Shown here in pieces: positions 54,461-62,530 of a DNA stretch of 64,000 nt. Both the position numbers and the translations under genes were made by a program. This stretch comes from Prolixibacteraceae bacterium (GTDB lineage Bacteria; Bacteroidota; Bacteroidia; Bacteroidales; Prolixibacteraceae). Numbering within the stretch: position 1 is the first letter of the stretch; each line of letters starts with the position of its first letter. Location: contig JAIBEY010000039.1 of assembly GCA_019459525.1 (NCBI GenBank), positions 1-64,000 on the forward strand, read 5' to 3'. The notes under the pieces were generated by a model that saw only the letters and a list, made by a program, of their open reading frames with translations, had not been told where the DNA came from and searched no databases.

Positions 54461-54508
54461 TTAACGATTTGCGAAGTAATTTTACATCTTCAATCGTTGA
54501 TCGTTAAT
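54460..54508. repeat. Inverted repeat between the fusion gene and the permease gene
   Basis: ATTAACGAT (54460-54468) and ATCGTTAAT (54500-54508) are perfect 9-bp arms, with further AATCGTTGATCGTT repetition. No T run follows, so it is more like the other spacer repeats of this locus than a terminator. Confidence 0.5.
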
Positions 54509-54533
54509 TAAGATAAAATAAAAAGTAAAGATT

Positions 54534-55253
54534 ATGGGTTCAGCTACGAGTATCGCCAATTTTTGGACTTTATTCCTGAAAATGGTGCAATACAACATGA
54601 AAGTGATATTTGGCAACCGGTTTATTTGGTTTGTGCTGGCGGCTATTGCTTTCTATTTTTTTATCGCCATCACGAGTATATACGACAACAATGTGATTGA
54701 CGATGGTTTTATCTATGGACTTCAGATCATGCCCGGAATCCTGCTCATTTTTTACCCGATGACCTTCGGCATTCAAAACGACGTGGATGCGGGGATTCTC
54801 GAAATTTTATTCGGCATACCCGATTACCGCTACAAGGTATGGCTGGTGCGGCTGATACTGGTTTTTGTGCTTGTTTTCCTGATGATGATGGGGCTGACCG
54901 TAATGAGTTACTACCTGCTTGCCCCAGTACCTGTTTTCGAGTTGAGCTTTAATGTAATGTTCCCGATTTATTTTCTCGGATCGCTGGCTTTCCTGTTTTC
55001 GACCATTATAAAAAACGGAAACGGAACAGCCGTAGTTATGGTAATTATTGGAGTGGTCCTGCTTATTATATCGGAAATACTCGAACGAACCATGTGGAAC
55101 ATTTTCCTGAACCCGTTTGATATTCCACGCCGCCTTAACGAGATGATCTGGCAGGAAATCACGATGAAAAACCGAATTTTTCTGGCCGTAGGATCTTTGC
55201 TTTTTGTACTGTACGGACTGTTTAATTTACAGAAACGGGAGAAATTTATTTAG
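54534..55253 (+). CDS. ABC-2-type permease
   Basis: This 239-aa protein has six hydrophobic helices, starting FIWFVLAAIAFYFFIAI and ending FLAVGSLLFVLYGLF. The segment QNDVDAGILEILFGIPDYRYKVWLVRLILV is typical of ABC-2 membrane subunits. It is the last gene of the efflux locus and is followed by a 20-bp-stem terminator. As it has no ATPase of its own next to it, the ABC domain fused to the RND protein just upstream is the likely energiser. Confidence 0.85.
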   Translation: MGSATSIANFWTLFLKMVQYNMKVIFGNRFIWFVLAAIAFYFFIAITSIYDNNVIDDGFIYGLQIMPGILLIFYPMTFGIQNDVDAGILEILFGIPDYRYKVWLVRLILVFVLVFLMMMGLTVMSYYLLAPVPVFELSFNVMFPIYFLGSLAFLFSTIIKNGNGTAVVMVIIGVVLLIISEILERTMWNIFLNPFDIPRRLNEMIWQEITMKNRIFLAVGSLLFVLYGLFNLQKREKFI

Positions 55254-55307
55254 GGAAAAGGAGACCGGAGAAAGAAGACGAAAAACTAAAGGCGGAAAAG
55301 AAAAAAT

Positions 55308-55375
55308 AACTCGAAAGCGGTTGAATGTCAGATTTTATCATGCATTCAACCGCTTTCGAGTTTACTTGTTATTAT
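55308..55375 (+). terminator. Long terminator of the efflux locus
   Basis: AACTCGAAAGCGGTTGAATG pairs perfectly over 20 bp with 55343-55362 around a 15-nt loop. TTACTTGTTATT follows. This is far longer than needed and may act in both directions. Confidence 0.8.
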
Positions 55376-55380
55376 AATCT

Positions 55381-55416
55381 CAAATTAAGCGTTAGGCATT
55401 TCTAACGCTTAATTTG
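55381..55416. repeat. 15-bp perfect hairpin of unknown role
   Basis: CAAATTAAGCGTTAG and CTAACGCTTAATTTG pair perfectly around GCATTT. No T run follows on either strand, so it does not look like a terminator. It lies 18 bp after the efflux terminator stem. Confidence 0.6.
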
Positions 55417-55512
55417 GGTTAAAAAGACTTCTTCAGTTGGCAGAAATGACCCATGTACTTGTGGAAGTGGCAAGAAGTACAAAAATTGCCATGGTGCATG
55501 TTAATTTTGGTA

Positions 55513-55528
55513 ATGAGAAATTTCTCAT
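55513..55528. repeat. Perfect 16-bp palindrome
   Basis: ATGAGAAATTTCTCAT is self-complementary. It stands alone between the efflux terminator and the patatin terminator with no gene start nearby, so an operator role is not obvious. Confidence 0.5.
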
Positions 55529-55549
55529 CTCTATATGATAATATTTGGA

Positions 55550-55592
55550 AGATAAAAAAGCTCCGATCGTATTTCTTCAGACCGGAGCTTTT
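55550..55592 (-). terminator. Terminator of the patatin gene
   Basis: AAAAGCTCCG (55556-55565) and CGGAGCTTTT (55583-55592) pair perfectly. On the minus strand a run of six T follows. It starts 7 nt after the patatin stop. Confidence 0.85.
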
Positions 55593-55598
55593 AAATTT

Positions 55599-56618
55599 TT
55601 ACACCAGCAAATCCACCATAGCATCCAGTTCTTTATCAAAATTCTGGGCGGTATAAGTTCCGAGTTCTTTCAGAGCCTGAAGGTTTTTAAACGAAGCGTC
55701 GTCCATATCGGGGCTCACATCAATGGGTAACTCGGTATTTATGCGCACGTAATGGCTATGTGCCCCAATAGATTCGAATATTTGCCGGAGCTGGTAATCA
55801 ACAACCTCTGCCACACCCGACATCATAATATCGATGATTGGTTTTACCCACTGAATCATACCCCAATCTTTGGCTTTGTCGTAGTCATATTCCTTTTTTG
55901 AATAGCCCGTTCCGAGGGATAGGATTACCATTTGGTCGGGGGCTGTTTTATATTCCTTGTAAACTTCGGCAAAAGCGCAGAGCGATGGATTATTCACAAA
56001 AACACCGCCATCAATTAACGGATAACTTACTTCTGAAATAGACTTAATATCAGAACACTGAAAATAAGTAGGCGCTGCCGAGGTTGAGCGGGCAACATCT
56101 TTAACCAGGTAATCCCAGCCTTTCCTTTTAGCGGCATCATGCTGGGTGAAAAAATGGCCCATACGCCGTTTAATGTCATACGAAGTAATGAGGCAGGGTT
56201 TCAGTAATTCGCTCAGTTTGGTGTCGCCAAAGTAATCGTCGAGCGCTTTTTCGAGTTCGGTTGCCGAATACATTTCGTCCAGTACGCCGCCCATGGTCCG
56301 AAGCTTGTGTCCCAGCGAAACGCTGAAAATATCGCCGCCCCTTTTCAGGTAAAGGTCAACCACCTGGCGGGCGTCAAATTTGGGCCGGTTTTGTTCGGGG
56401 CCATCCTTGGCGGGCATCAGGTAGGCGCAGGTTAAAATTCCGCCGGTACTTGTTCCTGCAATCAGGTCAAAAAAATCGGCAATGCGGGCATCGGGGTTGC
56501 CTGTTCTTGCTTTCAGCTTTTCTTCCAGAATAACCAGAATCTGGCCCGGAATAATACCACGGATTCCGCCTCCGTCAATCGAAAGAATGCGGGTCATCTT
56601 TTGTTTTGGTTCAGTCAT
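55599..56618 (-). CDS. Patatin-like phospholipase
   Basis: This 339-aa protein is a serine lipid acyl hydrolase. The oxyanion hole is DGGGIRG (residues 15-21), the nucleophile elbow is GTSTGG (Ser57), and the catalytic Asp is in LIDGGVFVNN (Asp203). KDVARSTSAAPTYF is also typical. No signal peptide is seen, so it is probably cytoplasmic. It resembles the group that includes the CapV phage-defence effectors, but no cyclic-nucleotide synthase or defence gene is adjacent, so a general lipid role is the safer reading. It is monocistronic with its own terminator. Confidence 0.92.
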   Translation of the reverse strand: MTEPKQKMTRILSIDGGGIRGIIPGQILVILEEKLKARTGNPDARIADFFDLIAGTSTGGILTCAYLMPAKDGPEQNRPKFDARQVVDLYLKRGGDIFSVSLGHKLRTMGGVLDEMYSATELEKALDDYFGDTKLSELLKPCLITSYDIKRRMGHFFTQHDAAKRKGWDYLVKDVARSTSAAPTYFQCSDIKSISEVSYPLIDGGVFVNNPSLCAFAEVYKEYKTAPDQMVILSLGTGYSKKEYDYDKAKDWGMIQWVKPIIDIMMSGVAEVVDYQLRQIFESIGAHSHYVRINTELPIDVSPDMDDASFKNLQALKELGTYTAQNFDKELDAMVDLLV

Positions 56619-56805
56619 GATGTGTTTATTTACAGTAGATTAATAGCTCATCAACAATCAAAAACCAACGAAGTTGAAAAATTTTCGAAATTTTTCAAGA
56701 TCAGGAGAAAAGGTGATTCAACAAGGTAAAATTCAGGGTTGTTCGTCTTTTTCAAACGGATATGGAACAGGTCTGAAAACCGGAAAACGAAAGCAAGAAA
56801 GCGGC

Positions 56806-57108
56806 TTAATGTGGTTTGCCAATTCCGTGTTTTTCGACCAAATGGCGAATAATATCATCCGGTTCGTTAATGAACGATCCGTCATCGAGAATTAAAACCG
56901 GGCAGCTTTGATTGGCTTCTCCAATCAATTCAACAATTGCCGGACGAGGCCGTGGAAAATCGACATAGTTCACCTCCAACTCGGTGCGGAGCCGCGGATA
57001 GAAAGATAAAATTCCTTCCAACATGGTACAAGGCGGACAAATGTACCGGGCGTCGGCATTTCTGTTTAAATCCTGAAAATCAGGTTTTAGTAAAAAAAGC
57101 TTTTTCAT
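56806..57108 (-). CDS. DUF3088-family thioredoxin-fold protein
   Basis: From ATG 57108 (MKKLFLLKPDFQD) this protein is 100 aa. The segment ARYICPPCTMLEGILSFYP has a CPPC motif like a redox-active site, and YVDFPRPRPAIVELIGEANQSCPVLIL matches the DUF3088 family. The fold is likely thioredoxin/glutaredoxin-like. Function unknown; a thiol-disulfide role is an inference from the CxxC. The track start adds nine residues (MLIKTNYIL) upstream that are not conserved-looking. It lies downstream of the cyclophilin gene on the same strand. Confidence 0.78.
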   Translation of the reverse strand: MKKLFLLKPDFQDLNRNADARYICPPCTMLEGILSFYPRLRTELEVNYVDFPRPRPAIVELIGEANQSCPVLILDDGSFINEPDDIIRHLVEKHGIGKPH

Positions 57109-57147
57109 AAGTATATAATTTGTTTTTATCAACAAAAATGGAAGCTT

Positions 57148-57723
57148 TTAGTTCTCTGCCCGGCTTATGGAGTGGATGGTTACCGGAACAATTAAATACT
57201 GATCTTTCTCTTTTTGTTGCTGAATTTTTCTTGCCACCTTCATTCCTTTGGTTACTCTCCCAAAAGCGGCAAAGCCTTGTCCGTCAGGGTTTCGTTTCCC
57301 TGCAAAATCGAGTTCAGGCTGATCGTTGATGCAAATTGAAAAACTACTGGTAGCCGAATGGGGAGTGTCTCTTGCCATCGATAACGTTCCGTTCAGGTGG
57401 TGTATTCCGGTTTGCCGGGTTGTTTCCATCGGAATGGGTTCAAACTCTTTGCCATCCGGAACATTTCCTCCCTGAACAACCTGAATCTTTATCGTCCGGT
57501 TCTTTTCGTTTTCGGGGGTACAAACCCTGAAAAAGCTACTTCCATCATACAAATGATTATCAACATATTTCAGGAAGTTGGCGACCGTTACCGGAGCTTT
57601 TTCAGAATATAATTCTACCCGGATATCGCCCAGCGAGGTTTTAATAACGCAGTTAATCGTTTTCTGGGCAAACGAAATCAGGCCAAATGGATAAATAAGT
57701 ACGAACAGTAAAAATCGTTTCAT
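57148..57723 (-). CDS. Cyclophilin-type peptidylprolyl isomerase, exported
   Basis: This 191-aa protein has a signal peptide (MKRFLLFVLIYPFGLISFAQ). The cyclophilin core includes TSLGDIRVELYSEKAPVTVANFLKYVD, SSFFRV (catalytic FFR), VVQGGN and LSMARDTPHSATSSFSICINDQPELD. It catalyses cis-trans proline isomerisation, here in the periplasm. It lies between the sppA terminator and the DUF3088 gene, 39 nt before the latter, and may be transcribed with it. Confidence 0.92.
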   Translation of the reverse strand: MKRFLLFVLIYPFGLISFAQKTINCVIKTSLGDIRVELYSEKAPVTVANFLKYVDNHLYDGSSFFRVCTPENEKNRTIKIQVVQGGNVPDGKEFEPIPMETTRQTGIHHLNGTLSMARDTPHSATSSFSICINDQPELDFAGKRNPDGQGFAAFGRVTKGMKVARKIQQQKEKDQYLIVPVTIHSISRAEN

Positions 57724-57737
57724 TTTTGATGGGGATG

Positions 57738-57778
57738 TAAAAAAAGGACAAAATCACGTGTTTGTGTTGGTTTTGTCC
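57738..57778 (-). terminator. Terminator of sppA
   Basis: GGACAAAA (57746-57753) and TTTTGTCC (57771-57778) pair, with an inner CAC/GTG, and on the minus strand a run of seven T follows. It lies 22 nt after the sppA stop and just before the cyclophilin start. Confidence 0.8.
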
Positions 57779-57800
57779 CTTCTGGTAAATTGTTTTAAGA

Positions 57801-59570
57801 TTAACGTATTTCGATATCGTAAGGCATCCGGGCCTGAACGCCTCTTTGTGAAAGGATTCCGCGTAATTGTTCGTAATATTTGTATCCTTCGCCCATTTCA
57901 TCTTTCATGAAGCTGGCTTTGGCCGAACCCGAAAGTTCTTTCATCAATTCTTCAATCGGATCTTTGAGTTTAGGCAAGTCAACAACCCGGAAATTATCCA
58001 GATTGGCCATTTTTCGGGCCATTTCAATGGCATCGGTTAAGCCACCGTAAACGTCAACCAGTTTTATTTCTTTGGCATTTGGAGCGGCCCAAACGCGCCC
58101 CTGACCGATTTCATCAACGGCAGTCTTCTCCATTCCCCGGCCTTCGGCCACACGGCTGATAAACGTGTCGTAGCCCTCTTCGATGGTTTGTTGCATCAAA
58201 TCGCGTTCGAAAGCCGACATGGGGCGCGTAACCGAAATCATGTCAGAATGTTCGTTGGTGGTTACCACATCCTGGGTAATCCCAAGTTTGTTGGTCAGCA
58301 GGTTTTGCATATTCGGGATCATACCGAAAATACCAATCGATCCGGTAATGGTGGTGCGATCGGCCATAATGGTATCGGCGGCAGCGGCAATATAATAACC
58401 ACCCGATGCAGCCACATCACCCATCGAGGCAATCACAGGTTTGGTTTCAGCAGCCAGTTTCACTTCGCGCCAGATCACTTCCGATCCGTAAGCGCTTCCG
58501 CCTGGTGAGTTGATGCGCAAAACAATGGCTTTAATGGAGGAATCACGACGGGCTTCGCGGATGGTGCGCGAGAGGTCTTCTGATTTAATGTCGTCTTCCG
58601 ACGTTCCGCTGTCAATACTTCCCGAAGCATAAATCACCGCTATTTTTTTGCGGGCCAGCCCCTGGTGTTCGCGTTGCTCCGGAACTTTAACGTACTTAAA
58701 AATATCAATCGCTTTTACATCATCTTTTTCTTCAGTGTTGGTCAGTTTTTTCAGGTCGTTAATCACTTCGTCCTTGTATTTCAGGTGATCGACGAGGTTT
58801 TTCTCTTTGGCAAAATCTGCTTTTCTGAACGTGGCCACCATATCGGCAATATCATTCAGCTCGTCTATACCAATTTTACGCGAAGCTGAAATGTCTGCCA
58901 GCATTTCATTCCAGATACTTTTCAGGTAAGTTTCAGTCTGGAGCCGGTTTTCATCGCTCATTTTATCCAACAGGAAGGGCTCTACGGCCGCCTTGAATTT
59001 TCCGTGACGGACAATCTGAACTTCAACACCCAGCTTTTCGAGCCCTTTTTTATAAAAACTGCGTTCGCCTCCCAATCCCCTGAAATCAACCGATCCCTGA
59101 GGGTTTAGAACCAGAGAGTCGGCTACAGTGACCAGATAATAAGCTTTTTGCGAGAACATATCGCCATAGGCGTAAATAAACTTGCCTGAAGTTTTGAAAT
59201 CTTTGAGCGCCGAGCGGATTTCTTCAACGGAGGCCATTCCAGCCTGGATATCCATCGGATTCAGGTAAATACCGGTGATATTGTTATCGGTTTTAGCTTT
59301 CCTGATACAGTCGAGAATATCATTTAACCCCACTGTTTTGTTGCTCTGAAAAATACCAAAATCGAGATCCTCGAACGGGTTTTTTCTGGCCCGGTCAACA
59401 ATCTGATGGTCGAATTTCAGGAGTAAAACACTATTGCTGGCAACTTGTACCGGCTGGTCGGATACGGAAACCATTGCCGAAAAAATTCCAATGGTAATAA
59501 AAAGCAACAACAGGCCGGCAATCATTACACCAATAATGGAAGCCAGCGTAAATTTGAAAAAATCCTTCAT
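57801..59570 (-). CDS. sppA: Signal peptide peptidase SppA, 67K type
   Basis: This 589-aa protein has one N-terminal transmembrane helix (about 8-33) and two tandem SppA/ClpP-like domains. The catalytic Lys lies in VRHGKFKAAVEPF (Lys191 or Lys193) of the first domain and the nucleophile Ser in GDVAASGGYY (Ser389) of the second, the arrangement of the E. coli 67K enzyme. LRINSPGGSAYGSEVIW is also conserved. It degrades cleaved signal peptides and possibly other membrane peptides on the periplasmic side. It is divergent from folK and ends in a terminator. Confidence 0.95.
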   Translation of the reverse strand: MKDFFKFTLASIIGVMIAGLLLLFITIGIFSAMVSVSDQPVQVASNSVLLLKFDHQIVDRARKNPFEDLDFGIFQSNKTVGLNDILDCIRKAKTDNNITGIYLNPMDIQAGMASVEEIRSALKDFKTSGKFIYAYGDMFSQKAYYLVTVADSLVLNPQGSVDFRGLGGERSFYKKGLEKLGVEVQIVRHGKFKAAVEPFLLDKMSDENRLQTETYLKSIWNEMLADISASRKIGIDELNDIADMVATFRKADFAKEKNLVDHLKYKDEVINDLKKLTNTEEKDDVKAIDIFKYVKVPEQREHQGLARKKIAVIYASGSIDSGTSEDDIKSEDLSRTIREARRDSSIKAIVLRINSPGGSAYGSEVIWREVKLAAETKPVIASMGDVAASGGYYIAAAADTIMADRTTITGSIGIFGMIPNMQNLLTNKLGITQDVVTTNEHSDMISVTRPMSAFERDLMQQTIEEGYDTFISRVAEGRGMEKTAVDEIGQGRVWAAPNAKEIKLVDVYGGLTDAIEMARKMANLDNFRVVDLPKLKDPIEELMKELSGSAKASFMKDEMGEGYKYYEQLRGILSQRGVQARMPYDIEIR

Positions 59571-59590
59571 GTGTATTTTATTTGAATTTG

Positions 59591-59621
59591 TTTGTTTCGG
59601 TTAAAATGTACGATAGATTTG
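59591..59621 (+). promoter_or_regulatory. Consensus promoter of the folK-men genes
   Basis: TTTG (59591-59594), 19 nt, then TAGATTTG (59614-59621). Both elements match the Bacteroidota consensus exactly. ATG 59660 is 39 nt beyond the -7 box. Confidence 0.75.
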
Positions 59622-59659
59622 TACGAAATTAGCGTTTTTGTTACACCATTTGGGAAGTT

Positions 59660-60154
59660 ATGACCAAGCTTTATTTGTTACTGGGTGGAAATTTGGGCGA
59701 TAAGAAAAGCGTATTTGCCCAAGCACGTGCGATTCTCGAAAATACAGTCGGAAAAATTGCCGCTCAGTCGGCCCTGTATGAAACCGAACCCTGGGGATTT
59801 GATTCGGAAGATTTATTTTGGAACCAGGTGCTCGAAATCTCAACGATTCTTTCTCCGGATGAAGTCCTTCAACAGACTCAGAAAGCAGAGCTCAGTCTGG
59901 GGAGAATAAGGAAAGCCAACCAATACGATTCGAGGATTATCGACATCGACATTTTGTTCTATGGTGATCGGATCATTAATCAGGCGAATCTGATAGTTCC
60001 GCATCCCCGTATTCAGGAACGGAAATTTACACTGATACCACTCTGCGAAATTGCTTCCGATTTGATCCATCCGGTATTTCAGAAAAAAATCCGGCAATTG
60101 CTGAACGAGTGCACAGATCCACTAAAAGTGGCGAAAGTGCCCGATTTTCCTTAA
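59660..60154 (+). CDS. folK: 2-amino-4-hydroxy-6-hydroxymethyldihydropteridine pyrophosphokinase
   Basis: This 164-aa protein is HPPK, which transfers pyrophosphate from ATP to the pterin in folate synthesis. Family motifs are LLLGGNLGDKK, YETEPWGF, FWNQVLEIST, LGRIRKANQYDSRIIDIDILFYGD (with the Mg-binding DIDIL) and VPHPRIQERKFTLIPLCEIA. The length is typical and it acts in the cytoplasm. It is the first gene of a likely folK-menC-menE transcript; menC starts 38 nt later. Confidence 0.95.
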   Translation: MTKLYLLLGGNLGDKKSVFAQARAILENTVGKIAAQSALYETEPWGFDSEDLFWNQVLEISTILSPDEVLQQTQKAELSLGRIRKANQYDSRIIDIDILFYGDRIINQANLIVPHPRIQERKFTLIPLCEIASDLIHPVFQKKIRQLLNECTDPLKVAKVPDFP

Positions 60155-60191
60155 GCTCATTCGTAACTCAACATCTATAATTCATCGTTTA

Positions 60192-61253
60192 ATGAAGGCT
60201 TCATTCAAAAAATATACGCTCCAGTTCAAACAGGCATCCGGCACCTCGCGCGGCGTTTATACCACCCGCGATTCGTGGTTTATATTCCTGAGCGACGGAC
60301 TCCGCACCGGAATCGGGGAATGCGCGCCTTTACCCGATTTGAGCATCGAAAGTCCGAAGAAAATGAGCGCCAAACTGCTGCAGGTTTGCGAAGAAATCAG
60401 TTATTTCAGCCAGTTCCCCGATGAATTAAAAGCGTGGCCATCGATCAGGTTTGGGCTCGAAACAGCCTTGCTTGATCTGAAAAATGGCGGGTCTCAAATC
60501 CTTTTTCCTTCAGCATTCACGCGCGGAGAGCATGGAATTCCGATTAACGGACTGATTTGGATGGGAACACCCGAATTTATGAAACAGCAGATCCGCGCCA
60601 AACTGGATGCCGGTTTTCGCTGCATCAAAATGAAAATCGGGGCGCTCGATTTCGAAACCGAATTCAGTTTGCTGAAAGCCATCCGCAAAGAGTTCTGCCC
60701 GGAAGAAATTACGCTCCGGGTGGATGCCAACTGTGCCTATTCGTACCAAACAGCCTTTGAAAACCTGAAACGATTGGCCGATTTACAGATTCATTCCATT
60801 GAGCAGCCGATTGCAACCGGACGCTGGGACGAAATGGCCGAGTTGTGCCGCCAATCTCCTGTTCCGATTGGTCTCGACGAAGAACTGATTGGCATAACCA
60901 CCGAAAAAGAAATGCAGAAACTGATGGAAACCATCCGCCCGGCTTACCTGATTTTGAAACCCAGCCTGCATGGCGGGTTTGCCGGTTGCGAAAAATGGAT
61001 TGAACTGGCTAAAAAAAACGAATCGGGTTGGTGGATTACTTCTGCCCTCGAATCGAATATCGGGCTGAATGCCATCGCACAATGGACTTTTCAGCAGAAT
61101 GCCAGGGCCGAACAAGGCCTGGGAACCGGCCAACTATTTACCAACAACTTTGATTCGCCACTCGAAATTACAGGCGAAAAATTGTGGTTCCGTCCGGAAA
61201 AGGTGTGGAATCTGGAAAACCTGCTTCGCGAAGAGACCGAAGATGACTTTTAA
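60192..61253 (+). CDS. menC: o-Succinylbenzoate synthase (enolase superfamily)
   Basis: This 353-aa enolase-superfamily enzyme has its catalytic residues visible: KMKIG (acid/base Lys pair), LRVDANCAY (metal Asp), IHSIEQPI (metal Glu), IGLDEEL (metal Asp) and LILKPSLHGG (second Lys). The adjacent menE makes o-succinylbenzoate synthase, which dehydrates SHCHC in menaquinone synthesis, much more likely than the related dipeptide epimerases. It acts in the cytoplasm. The menE start lies 40 nt downstream. Confidence 0.88.
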   Translation: MKASFKKYTLQFKQASGTSRGVYTTRDSWFIFLSDGLRTGIGECAPLPDLSIESPKKMSAKLLQVCEEISYFSQFPDELKAWPSIRFGLETALLDLKNGGSQILFPSAFTRGEHGIPINGLIWMGTPEFMKQQIRAKLDAGFRCIKMKIGALDFETEFSLLKAIRKEFCPEEITLRVDANCAYSYQTAFENLKRLADLQIHSIEQPIATGRWDEMAELCRQSPVPIGLDEELIGITTEKEMQKLMETIRPAYLILKPSLHGGFAGCEKWIELAKKNESGWWITSALESNIGLNAIAQWTFQQNARAEQGLGTGQLFTNNFDSPLEITGEKLWFRPEKVWNLENLLREETEDDF

Positions 61254-61293
61254 AACGAACCTGTCTCAGTAATCAGTAAACAAGGAATCGAAA

Positions 61294-62373
61294 ATGAAAT
61301 CAGAAACAATATCAGTCATCCTGAATAGTCAACGATTTTCCGCTAAAGAAATTCGGAATCGAATTGCTGAAATTGACAGCAATCTATTTACTCCTGAATG
61401 GGAAAAAGACCTGTATTTGTTCCTGAATGAATGGTTTTCGGAACAGGATTTCGTATTGGCACAGACTTCGGGAAGTACAGGCGATCCGAAACCCATTCAA
61501 TTACCCAAATCGGTCATGATCCGCAGTGCAGAACGAACCATCGAATATTTCGGGCTGCAAGCCAAAAACCAACTTTTGCTGAGTTTACCTTGCCGGTACA
61601 TCGCCGGAAAAATGATGGTGGTTCGGGCTATTGTTGGCCAAATGAACCTGATAGCAGTTGATCCGTCAACGGACTTTGAATTTCTGCAAAACGAATCGTT
61701 CGATTTTGGAGCGATGGTTCCCAACCAGGTTTTTAAGTTGCTGGAACAATCTTCAGGAAAGCTGAAAGTACAAAACATTCACAATCTGCTGATCGGCGGT
61801 TCGGCTATATCGTCCGCAATGGAAGAAAAAATAAGTTTGCTTCCGAGCCGGGTTGTTTCAACCTACGGAATGACCGAAACCGCTTCGCACATTGCCATTC
61901 GCGAACTTTCGGGTACCCTGAAATCGGAATGGTACCGTTGTCTGCCCGGGATTTCAGTCAGCCTGAACGAAAACGATTGCCTGCAAGTTCATCTTCCGGA
62001 GTTTGGCGAGCCGTTGCCAACCAACGACCTGGCCGAACTTCAGTCGGACACCACTTTCCGGATTTTAGGACGGGCCGATTCGGTTATCATTTCCGGAGGA
62101 ACCAAATATTCGCCCGAAACCCTGGAGCGAAAACTGGGCGGGTTGATTAACAGGCGACTGGTGATTTCGTCGGTTGTCGATGAAAAGCTTGGCGAGCGGC
62201 TGGTTCTGGTTCTTGAAGGCGCATCGTTCGACATCAGCAGCTTGAAACAACAAATGGCCAAGGTTTTCACTTCCTACGAATGCCCGAAATTCATCTTTTT
62301 TATCGATCGGTTTCCGGAAACCAGTAGCGGAAAAATAATCAGGAAGGAAGTAAAAGAATGGCTGAAGAAATAG
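61294..62373 (+). CDS. menE: o-Succinylbenzoate-CoA ligase
   Basis: This 359-aa AMP-binding (ANL) enzyme is shorter than the usual about 450 aa, as is common for this phylum. Motifs are AQTSGSTGDPKPIQLPKS (P-loop), VSTYGMTETASHIA, RILGRADSVIISGGTKYSPETLE (hinge), and the end TSSGKIIRKEVKEW with the conserved Lys. It activates o-succinylbenzoate with ATP and CoA for naphthoquinone ring closure. It directly follows menC, which supports the assignment. Confidence 0.9.
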   Translation: MKSETISVILNSQRFSAKEIRNRIAEIDSNLFTPEWEKDLYLFLNEWFSEQDFVLAQTSGSTGDPKPIQLPKSVMIRSAERTIEYFGLQAKNQLLLSLPCRYIAGKMMVVRAIVGQMNLIAVDPSTDFEFLQNESFDFGAMVPNQVFKLLEQSSGKLKVQNIHNLLIGGSAISSAMEEKISLLPSRVVSTYGMTETASHIAIRELSGTLKSEWYRCLPGISVSLNENDCLQVHLPEFGEPLPTNDLAELQSDTTFRILGRADSVIISGGTKYSPETLERKLGGLINRRLVISSVVDEKLGERLVLVLEGASFDISSLKQQMAKVFTSYECPKFIFFIDRFPETSSGKIIRKEVKEWLKK

Positions 62374-62530
62374 TTGCAGTCCGAATTTCAGGACTTATCC
62401 ATTCATTAACTTTTGCATTTCGATTCCCGAAATATGAGCTTTGGCGAACACTTTTCGCCGAAATAGTTTAATCTTTATCTGCGTAAAGATTTTGCAGGCT
62501 AATTTCACCTCCTGATTGAAGTATCAAAAA

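Larger units (their letters stand above)
55254..55598. other. 345-bp intergenic region rich in palindromes
   Basis: I see no credible gene; the track ORFs overlap hairpins, and a 30-codon ATG ORF ending near 55541 has no support. It holds four dyads: the 20-bp terminator, a 15-bp hairpin, a 16-bp palindrome (55513-55528) and the patatin terminator. The first and last end the two convergent transcripts; the middle two are unexplained. Confidence 0.6.

Noticed and set aside
55448-55541. 30-codon ORF between the efflux and patatin terminators
   Set aside because: No promoter, hydrophobic segment or family resemblance; it runs through a 16-bp palindrome.
55599-56618. Patatin as a CBASS phage-defence effector (CapV-like)
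   Set aside because: The GGGIRG, GTSTG and DGG motifs fit, but no cyclic-nucleotide synthase, Cap2/Cap3 or other defence gene is nearby, and both neighbours are unrelated genes with their own terminators.
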